In this document: in pieces, positions 53,620-64,000 of the stretch
Layout of the letters: every line of letters starts with the position of its first letter
Numbering within the stretch: the first letter of the stretch is position 1
Assembly: GCF_040436345.1 (NCBI RefSeq)
Contig: NC_133230.1
Span: 6,283,297-6,347,296 of the forward strand
Direction: 5' to 3'
DNA: 64,000 bases
Source of the DNA: Pagrus major
Lineage: Eukaryota; Chordata; Actinopteri; Spariformes; Sparidae
Made by a program: the position numbers and the translations under genes
Notes under the pieces: model-generated
Seen by the model: the letters and a program-made list of their open reading frames with translations, nothing else
Database searches by the model: none
What the model was told of the DNA's origin: nothing

Positions 53620-55131
53620 GTAAGCATGGCACTTATTTTATTCAAATCAAATTCATGAATCACTTTGATAATACCTAGACCAACATCACATAACATGTGA
53701 ATCACACCCTATTGATAATTACACAATGATTAATAAGATGGTCAAGTTGTCTTCCCAGCACTCCTCTGCGGCAGGGCATCCTTGTTATGATTGAATAAAT
53801 TCACATTAATGATTTAAGGGTCAGACATTTGCACTCCAATTCATGTGCACTATCCTGTACAGAAAATATACTTTGAATGAATTTGGGTAAGAAATTGAAA
53901 GACAAGTTTTGAGCAGTGCATAGACATTTCTTCTGACCTACAGGGAGACTGGTTATATAAATAGAAGCATAGTGAGTCATTGTGAGTTTACCTGTTTGAA
54001 GTCTAGTAACTAACTGGTCCACAGCCCAATTTCCACCACAGGGCCTGACTCTCTTAGCCAGGGATTTATAAAGACTCAATCTGGAGATAAGCTTTCTGAA
54101 AGCAGGCCACGTTGGCAGCTAAGTCTTAATGATACCATTTTGCAAAAGCACTATGATTACCTGTCAGAACATGTGCTAGGGAAGACACAGATACTAGCCA
54201 AAGAGAGAGCAGCATTTTGTGTGAAATCTTCTACCATCACAGTTTTAGTTGTGAATGAATGCATTATTCACATGTTAAATCAGCTGTGGCTCCAACAGGC
54301 CCTGGGTGGTTACTGGCTTTGAAAGAGGTCAAACTTGCTTTGGTTGCAGTCCAACAATTGACACAGGTATTTACAATCTATTGGCAGTAGCTAGGTTAAC
54401 CCATATGAAAAAAAAAAACACACAAACATGACCACAGGTTCCTGTTTACTGTTCAGATAATAACTTAGAAAGGGGAACCAAAGTCATGGCACTTCAGTGA
54501 GTAGAACACAAAAATCTGTAGAGACATTAGGTCCTGCTTTGATTCGAGGGACAAACTTGCCAGTCTGGCTGCTCTGACTTGCTCTGCCTCAAGTCAAAGA
54601 AAAAGGAGTCATAAGATCCTGTTAGCATTAAAAACACTGTCTGTTTTGAAGATGAATCACACGCTTTACAAGTTTGACTTGTAACTATTGCATATGTATA
54701 TGGACAAAGACACAGCATGTGCTAAACATCCATGGAACAGCGTGATTAAAAACTTACTCACTGCAATAGCAAAACGCTTTATCGTACCGTGCTATAAAAT
54801 ACATTTTCATGTGAAAGTGGAACAGCAGTGGTACTAACTGTGACCCTCTAAAGTTTTCTAATAAATAATGATCCATTACTGGGAAAAAAAAAAATACAGT
54901 GACATTGCATAAAACAACCCAAGGCACGCAACTTTTCCCTTTGTTTACAGAGCAGTGCAAAGGCAGAAACTCAAGATCTGTGACATTATCTACCTAATGC
55001 TTGATCTGACAGCGTGAACTCGTAGTGTGGGCCAAAGCAGCCTGTCGAGGAGCTGGATGAGGTTGTGTTCTGACATCAACTGACATGTTGAAGCTCTACT
55101 CAAAATAAAAAAAAGAACGAAGAAAAGCCTT
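53620..55131 (-). other. chp1: chp1 3' untranslated region
   Basis: An AATAAA on the minus strand (plus 53637-53642) suggests a 3' UTR of about 1.5 kb. A long 3' UTR is usual for CHP1. Nothing else was recognised in it. Confidence 0.5.
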
Positions 55132-58100
55132 TTAGTGCAGGAACCGGATGCTCATCTTCTGTTCCACATCCACCTTCTCCAACACCTGAGGAAACAAAAA
55201 CAGAACAACTTTAGATACTTAGAGCAGCTGTTTGTATGTTGTGGTCCTCTAATGAAGAATAACATATTACACTACACATATTTTATGTTGTAGAACAAAA
55301 CATGAAAATCTCTTAAGCTTGTTTTAAACACAACTTATTTCAGACAACTGGAAGTGCAAAAATGCTCACATTTTGGTTGGGTTTTGGGACACAAAGTATA
55401 TAGAATGTATGTTGAATAAGTTTCAGTATTTAACTTGATTTTAATTAATGTGATTTTCACTTAGTTATTCACACAAATACTGAACTGTGTTCAAAATAAT
55501 GAAAACCAGGGCTTAGATTAACCTGAAAGAATTCATCTTGCATATTTTGTAATCTCATAGTGACTAAGCAAAGACACAAGTTCTACTTTGTGCACATGCC
55601 ATCCTGTACTGTACACAATGTGTCCTTGGAATATTTGTTTTCCTTTTCTGTGGTATACCAGTTTAGTAGAAAGAAGCCTAAAAGTAAATAATACTTAGAT
55701 ACACAAGAGAGTGTGTTATTCCCCAAAACTTACCTTGATGAATTCATTGAAGGAAATGGAGTTATCTCCATTTGTGTCAGCTTCCTGTATAGTCCTGTCA
55801 GCAATGCTGCCAAGCTGTTCGTCTGAAATGTTTACACCAACCATCATCCGTAAGACCTGGAAGGAAGAAATAAAATGTCCCGTCATGGTTAATGAATACC
55901 AGTGAAAAACAGCTCATGGCAAAGATGAAATAAAAGTTGTGATGTTTTCTTACACAGAATGGAGAAATGATCTGAAAAAACTAATAAAGCTTCATTTATT
56001 TAAGCACTACACAAGATAATTTGTAGATTTTAAAGGTTATATGGCAACTAAACAGCAGCCACACTTGACTGTAGGAATTGTAAGATTATAAAATACAGTG
56101 AAGACGCATTAACTTAAACAGGCAGGCAAACATTACTTAGAGTGTTAAAGCCTCGTGCTTGACATGAAGCAGGGCACGCACAAGTGTTTTGCGCAAAACA
56201 AGAGATTTGTCTGAGTCATTTAACCTCAAGCTTACAGCAATTACAGGTCACTAGATGTTACTGAAACCGAGCTGGCTTCACAGAGGGACAACAAATAACA
56301 TAGAGGGAAGCCAAAATACAGGATGTTAGACTGTCTGGGAAAAATCAACCTGTAGTTAAGGTGAGATATCGCCTCATTATCTTATCAGTCAAGTCTTATC
56401 ATCAACTTGGAAATCCCTCTCTCTGTACAGGATTTTGACATGGATATTGCACAACAGCATTTGTTCATTTGTTGAGACGTCTCTGAAATGACATTATTCA
56501 TGATCTTCCTTATTGCATGAACCAGTTGTTTCCACAAACTGTACAGTGATTGTCTTTATTACATGACAAACCAATCGACTCACCTGCAGCAGCTCATCCC
56601 GAGAGATTTTGTCATCTCTGTCCAGGTCATACAGACGGAAAGCAACTGGAAAAATATAAAAATATATAGATAAGTCATGGCAGTTAGATAAAATCCTGTG
56701 AATGTTCATGATATTGTTCACCAACTCCACCTGGACACGCCCGTGTGACTGAGCTCTATACTTACAGAGCAGCTTGTTTGTCCTGCTGTTGAGTGGCTCG
56801 CTGGCAGCGGCGTTCTTGTTCTTTTCATTGTCCTCGATTGGTCTGAAGTGAGCCAAGGTCCGCATGAAGCCCCTGAAGTTTACCTGGTCCTCTCTGAAAA
56901 CCAGAGACAGAGAATCAAGTAACTAAACAGCACATTAATCAAAGAAAAAAGAGGATTTACTACGACGTACACAACAAAAGCTATCACCGATTGTGTGTTG
57001 GCTCAGATTACCTTTACACTCATTAGCTGTGAGCCACAATGAAAACTCAAACAAGTCGTAACCCAACACCATTTTACAGAATAAAAAGCTCTCCACCTCC
57101 ATCCTCAAGTTGTTCAGAAGCAAACAAGCCAAAACTAGAGCAAGAAAACACATCTAAAACCATTAAAATCCACAGCTAAAATTAAGACGCCTACACATCT
57201 TACTTTTTGGGATTTTAATGATACATCTGAAAACATCTGGTTTTCAACTTTCAGACTGATAAAAACAGCCAAACAACTGCCAAACATACAGAAAGAACCT
57301 GCGGTGGTCAAGAAACCCACTTTATTTTATGTTTGTCAAACACAGAATTGGCAGTAGAGCCTGAGCCTCTCAAGTCTGCAGTGGAGCAGCCACAAGTAAA
57401 AAACCCCTGATGGCCTCGTTCAGCTCTGTGGTGGCTCTGACTCAAACCTATAATGCACACTCCTGCGTAGAAAAACAAGATTTCCAAAAGCAGCAGACAA
57501 ATAACAGGGACAGCTCACCCCTCAGGAAAGAACGCATTGATGATTCTGTCTCCCAGCGGATTGATGGCCAACTCCGGGATCCTCTGGAAATCTTCTCGAC
57601 TGCAGACAGGATAAGATATGATCGAAATTTAGTTCCGACACATGTTTTCACACATGAAATCAAAAGAGATGCTGTTACTTTAAAACCTTACAACAATATA
57701 CCAAAAATCTTGAGACTGAGCGCTCCTCTAGAAAGAGTACAAAGTACAAAGCTCTTTGTCCTACTACTATTAATATGAAAACAGGAGGAGAAGATAAACA
57801 GGTTTGGTTTTGGTTGGGAAAATACATCAAATGACTGAACAAGGAACTTGTCCGTCAGTTGAAAAAGTCCCTCCATCCCTCAGTATGACTGCATGGTTGT
57901 CAGCTGAGAAATATGTTAAATCTCACTGTTGTGGCAACTAATAAATGATAAGAAAGTCACCTTGGGGAAAAGGAGAACGTACCGGACTGTGTGCTGTGAC
58001 TGAAAGCAATGGAGCAAGAACAAACGGAACTAAAGACTTGTTGTGTGTAAACACAACGTCTTTCAAAAGATCTGTACAGAGATGCTCAGGGTTCGTAGTC

Positions 58101-59423
58101 TTATTTAAGCAACTTTCAAGCAATTTCAAGGGGCATTTTCAAGCTTTTCCAGCAGCTTACAGCTCTGGTAAATTACATATTTGTTTATATACACTTAAGA
58201 TGATTTGTTCACTTCACTTATTTCACATTAAATCAGGTGTTATTGTGCTATAAACAACTCAAATTATGTTTTGTGAAAACATTCTACAAAAAGGAACACA
58301 CTACAAAGTTTCATGTTTTTTTAAATCTGTCATCCATCTGTAAGTAGACTTGACATCCTATATAACCTGGCTGAGTCGATGTAAAACAACGTTTTATCAA
58401 AGTAAATAAAGTACCTTTGAGGGACTGATCTGCAAATGACCCCTCACTGCCCAATCAAAGGGCTGTGTCAAACCAAGTGTCAAACACATTCGTAATGATT
58501 ACTTATTTCTTCACCTATTGCTTGTTCTGCCCAGACAAAAGGACAGAGCCAAAGGGTTAATCACAAACCACAGAAATGTCACACTGAGGTGTCAACTGAA
58601 TACCTGAGTGCGTCAGATAAAAAGTAAATCTTTCATGTAGAAAGATGTAATGATCAATCACAGTGGCAGCCATGTGAGAATGAGTGATGTGATCCAGTAA
58701 CAACAGCTCAATGACCTTTTTTGTATTCCTATTGGAATAGAAATAGTTTTAAATTGCTTGTGACTTATTTCTAGTATTCATCTGTAAGAACATTATGTAC
58801 CTGTTGCTGACTGCAAGAACTTAGAAGAATCACAGACAAAGCCAATATAAGGCTAGAATAACCTGCAGGCATCATTTAATAAGAATTTACAAGGCTGTCA
58901 GGGAGAAAATGAATTTTTAATGCCTTTATTACTGGTTTTTATGTCGTTTAATCTGTCCTCCGTAGATACAAATCTGGCTGGAGTTTAATACGTTTATTTC
59001 CACAGTAGTGGTTGCGTTGTTGCTTACCTGAGGGTGCCGTTTTCACCTTTATCCAGGCTGGTGAAGCGGCTGTACAGACGAGTGATTTGACTGTGGGAGA
59101 CTGTAGGGAGGATAACAGAGATTTCACAACCAGGTAACCAGAAGATAACAGGTACACACAATGGCTTTCCACCTGATAATAACTATCATGTTCAGAGGAA
59201 GAATGCGTTACACAGCAGTAATGTAAGTAGTATCAGAAATTACATTAACACAACTTCTTTGAATGACATGATTTGGGGGGTTTTGCAGAAGAAACATTAG
59301 GGTTTCAAGTTACTTGCTAGCTGCAGCTAATGTGTGACAGTCTGAGCTCCACTTACACCCAGTCTCCTTCTTGATTTCTTCTATTTCCTCTTCTCGGAGT
59401 AACGTGGACGCCCTGGATCCCAT
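55132..59423 (-). CDS. chp1: calcineurin B homologous protein 1
   Basis: CHP1 is an N-myristoylated EF-hand protein that binds the cytoplasmic tail of Na+/H+ exchangers. It also regulates calcineurin and the acyltransferase GPAT4. Coding exons: 59423-59357, 59100-59028, 57599-57519, 56893-56766, 56645-56584, 55856-55734, 55185-55132. They join in phase to 588 nt, 195 aa, exactly the human length. The start MGSRAS has the Gly-2 myristoylation signal. Two canonical calcium loops are visible: [12 protein letters not shown] (EF3) and [12 protein letters not shown] (EF4). The N-terminal EF pair is degenerate, as is normal in this family. The C-terminus is [10 protein letters not shown]. It lies on the same strand as Cyrano and 5' of it, as in human 15q15.1. 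Confidence 0.96.
57600..59027 (-). other. chp1: chp1 intron 2, no gene seen
   Basis: A 1.4 kb intron with short accidental open frames on both strands. No repeat family or RNA gene was recognised. Confidence 0.6.
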
Positions 59424-59770
59424 GGTGAAATGTTATGAAGGGTGTCGAAAACCAGCAGATTTGCTAGCAAATCTTGCGCAACCAAGCCAGCTGTGAAAAA
59501 TCTCGACCCCGGACCTACGGTGTGTTTAAGTTAGCAAACAAGCTAACGTAGCGAGCTAAAGATACACGGCTTCACTCGTGGAGGGAGTCAGCAGAGACGG
59601 CACAGCTAAAGTTTAATCCAGCCGGTCTTCTTGTGTCCTCCTCGTAGCTTAGTTTGAGTGCTAGTGGACATTTACTGCCGTCGGTAATAATTTCATGTCG
59701 GCTTTCGGTCAAGTTGTCTTCCTGTTTTAAGAGGAGGGCAGGAACTAAACGAGGCCGCCTCCCTACCAGG
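59424..59770 (-). promoter_or_regulatory. chp1: chp1 5' UTR and promoter flank
   Basis: This is the sequence 5' of the chp1 ATG. It is moderately CG-rich around 59500-59780. No TATA box or clear factor site was seen. The next gene on this side (lgmn) shows its 3' end here, so this promoter is not shared. Confidence 0.45.
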
Positions 59771-61439
59771 ACCCTCGCGACTGAGTTAGGTAGCAGAGTT
59801 TTTGCCTGCTTACAATTCCAAGTTAATGCCTCGTCTATAGCTATCTTTATTTTTAATTTAAGATATCACGTTATCCACTCTATTAAATGAATTAGGTCGA
59901 TATTTATAATTCAAACGAGAACAAGCAAGCGCCGATTTGAAAGTTCACAGACTCCTTTCAGTCATGCTACAGAAAAGCTAGCTCCGGAATGAGGGTCCAT
60001 CCTGCTAAGGGCACCATATTAACCATAACAACCATAATTTGATTTGTAAATTACTTTTAAATTCCTCTTTTTATTGCCCATAAAAAAATCTAAAACAATG
60101 AATCACTTTGTAATTGTGTCTATTAATTAAGAGGTAGAAAAAAACGACAGTCCTCCACACAAATTAAATTAAGAAAAAAATGTAAGATGTAGGTCATAAA
60201 TGTCACCACTAGATGTCGCAATCTCATTATTTAATGTGAGCTTCCATTATTCAGTGCAGCTTTTGTTGGATTGGTGTGATGCAGTGCGCCTGTCAATCAA
60301 TATCTCCTTAAGCCACTCAGCCAAATCTGTGTCACAGGAAATAATCATTGCTGGGAGTGTTAGTTGAATACTTAAAGTAATAATAAAAAAATGACTTGAT
60401 TAATTGAAATTTTGACTTGATGGTGCTAGATGAAAACTTAAAGGACTACCAACGTTATTAAAATTCATCCGGACAGGAACTAAAAATGTGTGAACCACAT
60501 ATCATGGCTATCCATTCACTAATTGACAGATATATTTCACTCAAAATCACAAATGTGAACCTCACGGTGGCGCCAGAGGAAAATAAGGTTATCAATAAAA
60601 TCAGTAGGCTTCATCTTGTGGGAAACACAACACATTTCTGTCTGGATTGACACTATGGATCAACTGAAATATGTCAGATATTAGGTTCATTGGGCAGCTG
60701 TGGCTCAGGGGTAGAGCCAGCGTTTTGTTATCGCAAGGTCGCTGGTTCGATTCCCCTGGTCTGCATGTTGAAGTGTCCTTGGGCAAGATACCTTGCATAG
60801 CAGCCACCATCAGTGTATGTATGTATTACTGTAAGTTGCTCTGGACAAAAGTGTCTGCTAAATGTAAATATCACATTCAATCTCCAGACTTGGGTCATCT
60901 TATAACTTTTTTTGCCATCATTAAGTCAGAATTTTGATTGCATGAATACTTTATTTCATGAACAAATACCTACCAAACTAATACCATTCACATGCTGCTG
61001 TACTTTATGTTAAGTGCCAATTAGCTAAACATCTATTGATGTTTTAACTAAAATGTTATCAAATCATCACACTGAATGTAGAAGAAGGTGATGTTTTCTT
61101 GTACGATTCTTGGTTTGGATCAAGCACTAAATCTGCTTAAAAATTCTTTTCATGAAAGAAATATCCTGTAAAATGTACCAAACAAGCTCAGAGGGAGGCT
61201 ATAAAGCTGACAGTGGTTCATGGTGTAAGAGGAAAAGGCGGTTTTGATCACAGGAAAATAGGCTTAGGTAGAATTATTATGACACCATACAAATCCTCTT
61301 CTGGAGACGACCCACTGTTGATGTGTAAGGAAGACTACGCTGTGAAATAAATCATTTGGTTTAAGGAAATGGTAAAATCATGGGCAGGACATCCACAGAA
61401 GTAGAAACACTGGAAATACGAGTAATTTTTTGGCAGTTT
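59771..61439. other. chp1-lgmn intergenic region
   Basis: About 1.7 kb of A/T-rich sequence. Apart from the SINE at 60692-60870, nothing was recognised. Confidence 0.6.
60692..60870 (+). mobile_element. tRNA-derived SINE, well preserved
   Basis: The tRNA-like head has an A box TGGCTCAGGGGTAGAGC and a B box GGTTCGATTCC at normal spacing. A tRNA-unrelated body follows: GTGTCCTTGGGCAAGATACC, then TTGCTCTGGACAAAAGTGTC and TGCTAAATGTAAAT. This tail module is very common in teleost SINEs. The head could be mistaken for a tRNA gene, but the attached body and the acceptor region argue against that. Confidence 0.75.
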
Positions 61440-61919
61440 TGGTCTTAAGATTTATTTCAAGATCCCTGTTTGACAACAAAGTCTCTTGAGGTTCAGCAAA
61501 CATTCAATAGATAGTGGTATGTCCTTTACATGTCAATCAAACATTCTCTCATGTAAAGCCTTTCACACCACAAGTAAAGCTAAGAGCAAAAAAGTTTACA
61601 TGAATCTCACATTGTATTTGTCTTTCCTATTGGATAAACAAATAAACAATCAAAAGCAGTAAAATATCATCCACAAACTCTTCACAGCAATAGTGCAACT
61701 CATCACAAAACACGTTTAAAAATTCTCAGTAAAATCAAAAAACATTAAAAGTCTTAAAAAAAGAAAAAAAACAGTTAGTGCGCTGATCAAACGATAACGT
61801 CAACTCCACGTCGGATTGATTCCTAAGCTGTGCAAAGAGAAGCTTTGTCTCCCCAGGACTTCCCACATGGGGGCGGAAGCAGTTTGATGTGAGGCTTTCC
61901 TGGATCTGCAGAAACACTT
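61440..61919 (-). other. lgmn: lgmn 3' untranslated region
   Basis: It extends from the legumain stop to an AATAAA on the minus strand at plus 61451-61456, about 470 bases. Confidence 0.55.
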
Positions 61920-63602
61920 TTAATTGCTGAGATGACACACTGAGTCCATGGCACGCTGGATGCTGCAGAGAGGAACAACAAAATACAATCGGTTTCTGTG
62001 TCAAATTACAAAAAATAAAAATTGACTCACACGTCACAGGGGAGAGATTTGCCGATGAGAAGGGGGAAAGAGAGAGGAAGTAGACTGTACCTGTGGGCAG
62101 AGTATCCTCTCTCACACAGGTTCACCAGAGCGTACAGATGTCTCAGAGCGTATTCATACTGAAACACAAGAGGACGTCACACGTGTTAGAAAGATCCCCA
62201 GAGATGTACAGTAATGCTATTATGTTCATGACCACACCGTTTTTCCCACCCGTTGTATTTGTGGAATTCAAATGTCAAACAGTTTCAAAGAAAAGGGATC
62301 ATTTCAATGAATGAACCAAACAGCTGCATGAAAGTATCTCACAACTATACTTGCTAATTTTCTTCTTTTTACTCCCTCCTTATATTACGCATGCTCACCT
62401 CATGACCAGGCGGCATTTATCAGGTAGAAACGAGGAATTTACGAGTTACAAGTTAAGAGAGTTTGGTGAATCCTACTTGGAACACTCGTAGAAAAAGTTT
62501 AAATAAGCTAAAGAAATGCGCTTGCATTAGGCGTCATTTGTTAAAGCATAACACTTGAGAATATGGTTTTCACTACACTTTCTGCTGAGTCAGTCTCTCT
62601 GTATTGGAGTCAGCTGAATGCAAAGAAAGTGAATGACTGAGGTCTGATACCGACCGATGAGCAGCACATCTGCCGCTTCCTCTTTTGAAGCAGAACCACA
62701 CTTTTGGCATGTCAGTAAGTTTCAACCGTCAGCTGCAGATGAATCCTGCCAAAACTCTGACTAATCAACCGTTACGTAAAAAATAACCCGACACTTTCCA
62801 AATGAGGAAACCCGGTCTGTTTTAAATGTGCTGATGGGACTCTTCTGTGCAGCTCTACCTCAGTTTTGTGCCAGTTGAAGCAGTTGTATTTGTAATGGTT
62901 GAATGCAGCCTTGTAGCAAGCGTGCTGGGAGAGATCGGCTTTCTCGTTGAGAACCTGCTCAGCCTCGAGCTGACTGCCGGTCACCTTCTCAACCACTTCA
63001 CGCATCGTGTCAGCCAGCATCTCCCTGACCTGAACACAAACACACACACATATTCACACACTGAACTCTGTAATATGAGATCTGTTATAGTGGAATTTGT
63101 GCAGTTATATGTTTTCCGATAAATCTGATTCTCATAGCTAGTTTTTACCTTGAGGTGGGCGCTGATCTCCATCAGCATCCCCCTTGCAACTCTGATGTCA
63201 TTGGAGGCCATCAACTTCCTCTTGAGGATGGCCAGAGGAACGTCGGGGCTCGGGGTCAGATCCGGGTTTGTGATTGGCTGCAGGGTCATTGGGGGAGCAG
63301 ATGGGCTGTTTGCCATGGTGTTACCCTGAAACGCCATAACCTTCATGTGCGCCATAGTCTGCGTAGAAAGAAAGAAACTCAAGGTAAAGATCAAAATAAG
63401 GGCAGGGAACAATCGACAACTATTTTGCCAGTCACAAAGAATTCAAGATATTACGAGACTTTGGCTCTACATTATTCCTTCTTCAGCAGCGTTCCTTCAG
63501 TCATTCTCTCACCTTGTTTCCGTACTGCTGGACGTGGCTGGTGTTTGTGTGGCTCTTCACGATCTTGAACTGCTTCACCAAAGTTTCTTTGTTCAGGTCC
63601 TC
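61920..63602 (-). CDS. lgmn: legumain (asparaginyl endopeptidase), C-terminal part (continues beyond right edge)
   Basis: Legumain is a lysosomal cysteine protease that cuts after Asn. Five 3' coding exons are seen: 63602-63513, 63358-63149, 63029-62859, 62158-62091, 61962-61920. They join in phase to 193 residues, about the last 45 percent of the enzyme (human 433 aa). They cover the end of the catalytic domain ([27 protein letters not shown]), the activation linker ([17 protein letters not shown]) and the prodomain. The S-N-D in [10 protein letters not shown] matches the human processing site at Asn323. The four prodomain cysteines are kept (HACYKA, YNCFNW, VNLCERG, DSVCHLS). The catalytic Cys and His exons lie outside the window. 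In human, LGMN is next to GOLGA5. Confidence 0.94.
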
Positions 63603-64000
63603 CTGAAAGCACAAAAAAACAACATCACGTAAAATAAGCAGCAAAATGTTTCCAAAACACAAAGCAAAGTAAAACTATAACATTTTCAGGATTTAATGAA
63701 TAAAAAGTGTTTTGTTTTTTTTCTTTTGATGTAAATCAAGTTTCGGTTTTGGATGCTTCTACAGTATTTCATAGGCCCGCGAGTGCTGTCACTGCTGCTT
63801 ATGCAAACTACCCACCCGGTTTTTATTCTGCTGGTTGAAAACAAACGACTGTTGCTGCTGTTGGAAACTCTCACCACTTCCTTTTCCTGCCTTTTGTCAC
63901 CAGGTGTTTGGAACAGTAAATAACCTTTAATGTACCTAATATATCCTGAGTTGCTTTTGTACCATTAAAATCAGTCTGTAACAGATTGGTTGAACTACCG
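63603..64000 (-). other. lgmn: lgmn intron (partial)
   Basis: This is intron sequence upstream of the last complete exon seen. No further legumain exon is visible before the window ends. Confidence 0.65.

Noticed and set aside
60692-60765. Possible tRNA gene
   Set aside because: The A and B boxes are good, but the sequence runs into a known SINE-type body and tail, and the acceptor-stem ends do not pair convincingly.

Overview
The window is vertebrate nuclear DNA from a ray-finned fish, most likely a percomorph-type teleost. Genes have many short exons with GT-AG junctions and compact introns. The proteins are recognisable orthologues of human genes. The non-coding part holds CA, TTC and TAAG microsatellites, tRNA-derived SINEs and small inverted-repeat DNA elements typical of fish. 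No retrovirus-like, LTR or bacterial features were seen. Gene names come from recalled family sequences. Exon ends were placed by hand from splice sites and reading-frame phase.

Layout: fbln5 5' end (minus, 840-1791, rest beyond the left edge); trip11/GMAP-210 (minus, 3692-20591, complete, 21 coding exons, 1981 aa); golga5/golgin-84 (minus, 23129-26910, complete, 754 aa); rtf1 (minus, 29905-38280, complete, 677 aa); ndufaf1 (plus, 39724-41195, complete, 306 aa); nusap1 (minus, 42011-45121, complete, 469 aa); oip5/Mis18-beta (plus, 45665-47560, complete, 179 aa); the long non-coding RNA Cyrano/oip5-as1 (minus, about 48235-52350), recognised by its near-perfect miR-7 site at 50076-50099; chp1 (minus, 55132-59423, complete, 195 aa); and the 3' end of lgmn/legumain (minus, 61920-63602, rest beyond the right edge).

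The order has a notable structure. fbln5, trip11, golga5 and lgmn belong to the human 14q32 neighbourhood. rtf1-ndufaf1-nusap1-oip5-Cyrano-chp1 is the human 15q15.1 cluster in the same relative order and orientations. Here that cluster lies between golga5 and lgmn.

Two head-to-head gene pairs probably share promoters: rtf1/ndufaf1, with an NRF1 palindrome, and nusap1/oip5, with two CCAAT boxes and both products mitotic. Two convergent pairs lie tail to tail: ndufaf1/nusap1 and oip5/Cyrano. By function the window holds two Golgi coiled-coil tethers (trip11, golga5), two mitosis and centromere proteins (nusap1, oip5), a transcription elongation factor (rtf1), a complex I assembly factor (ndufaf1), an EF-hand regulator (chp1), a lysosomal protease (lgmn) and an elastic-fibre protein (fbln5). 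I found no unknown multi-gene system. The most interesting element is Cyrano.
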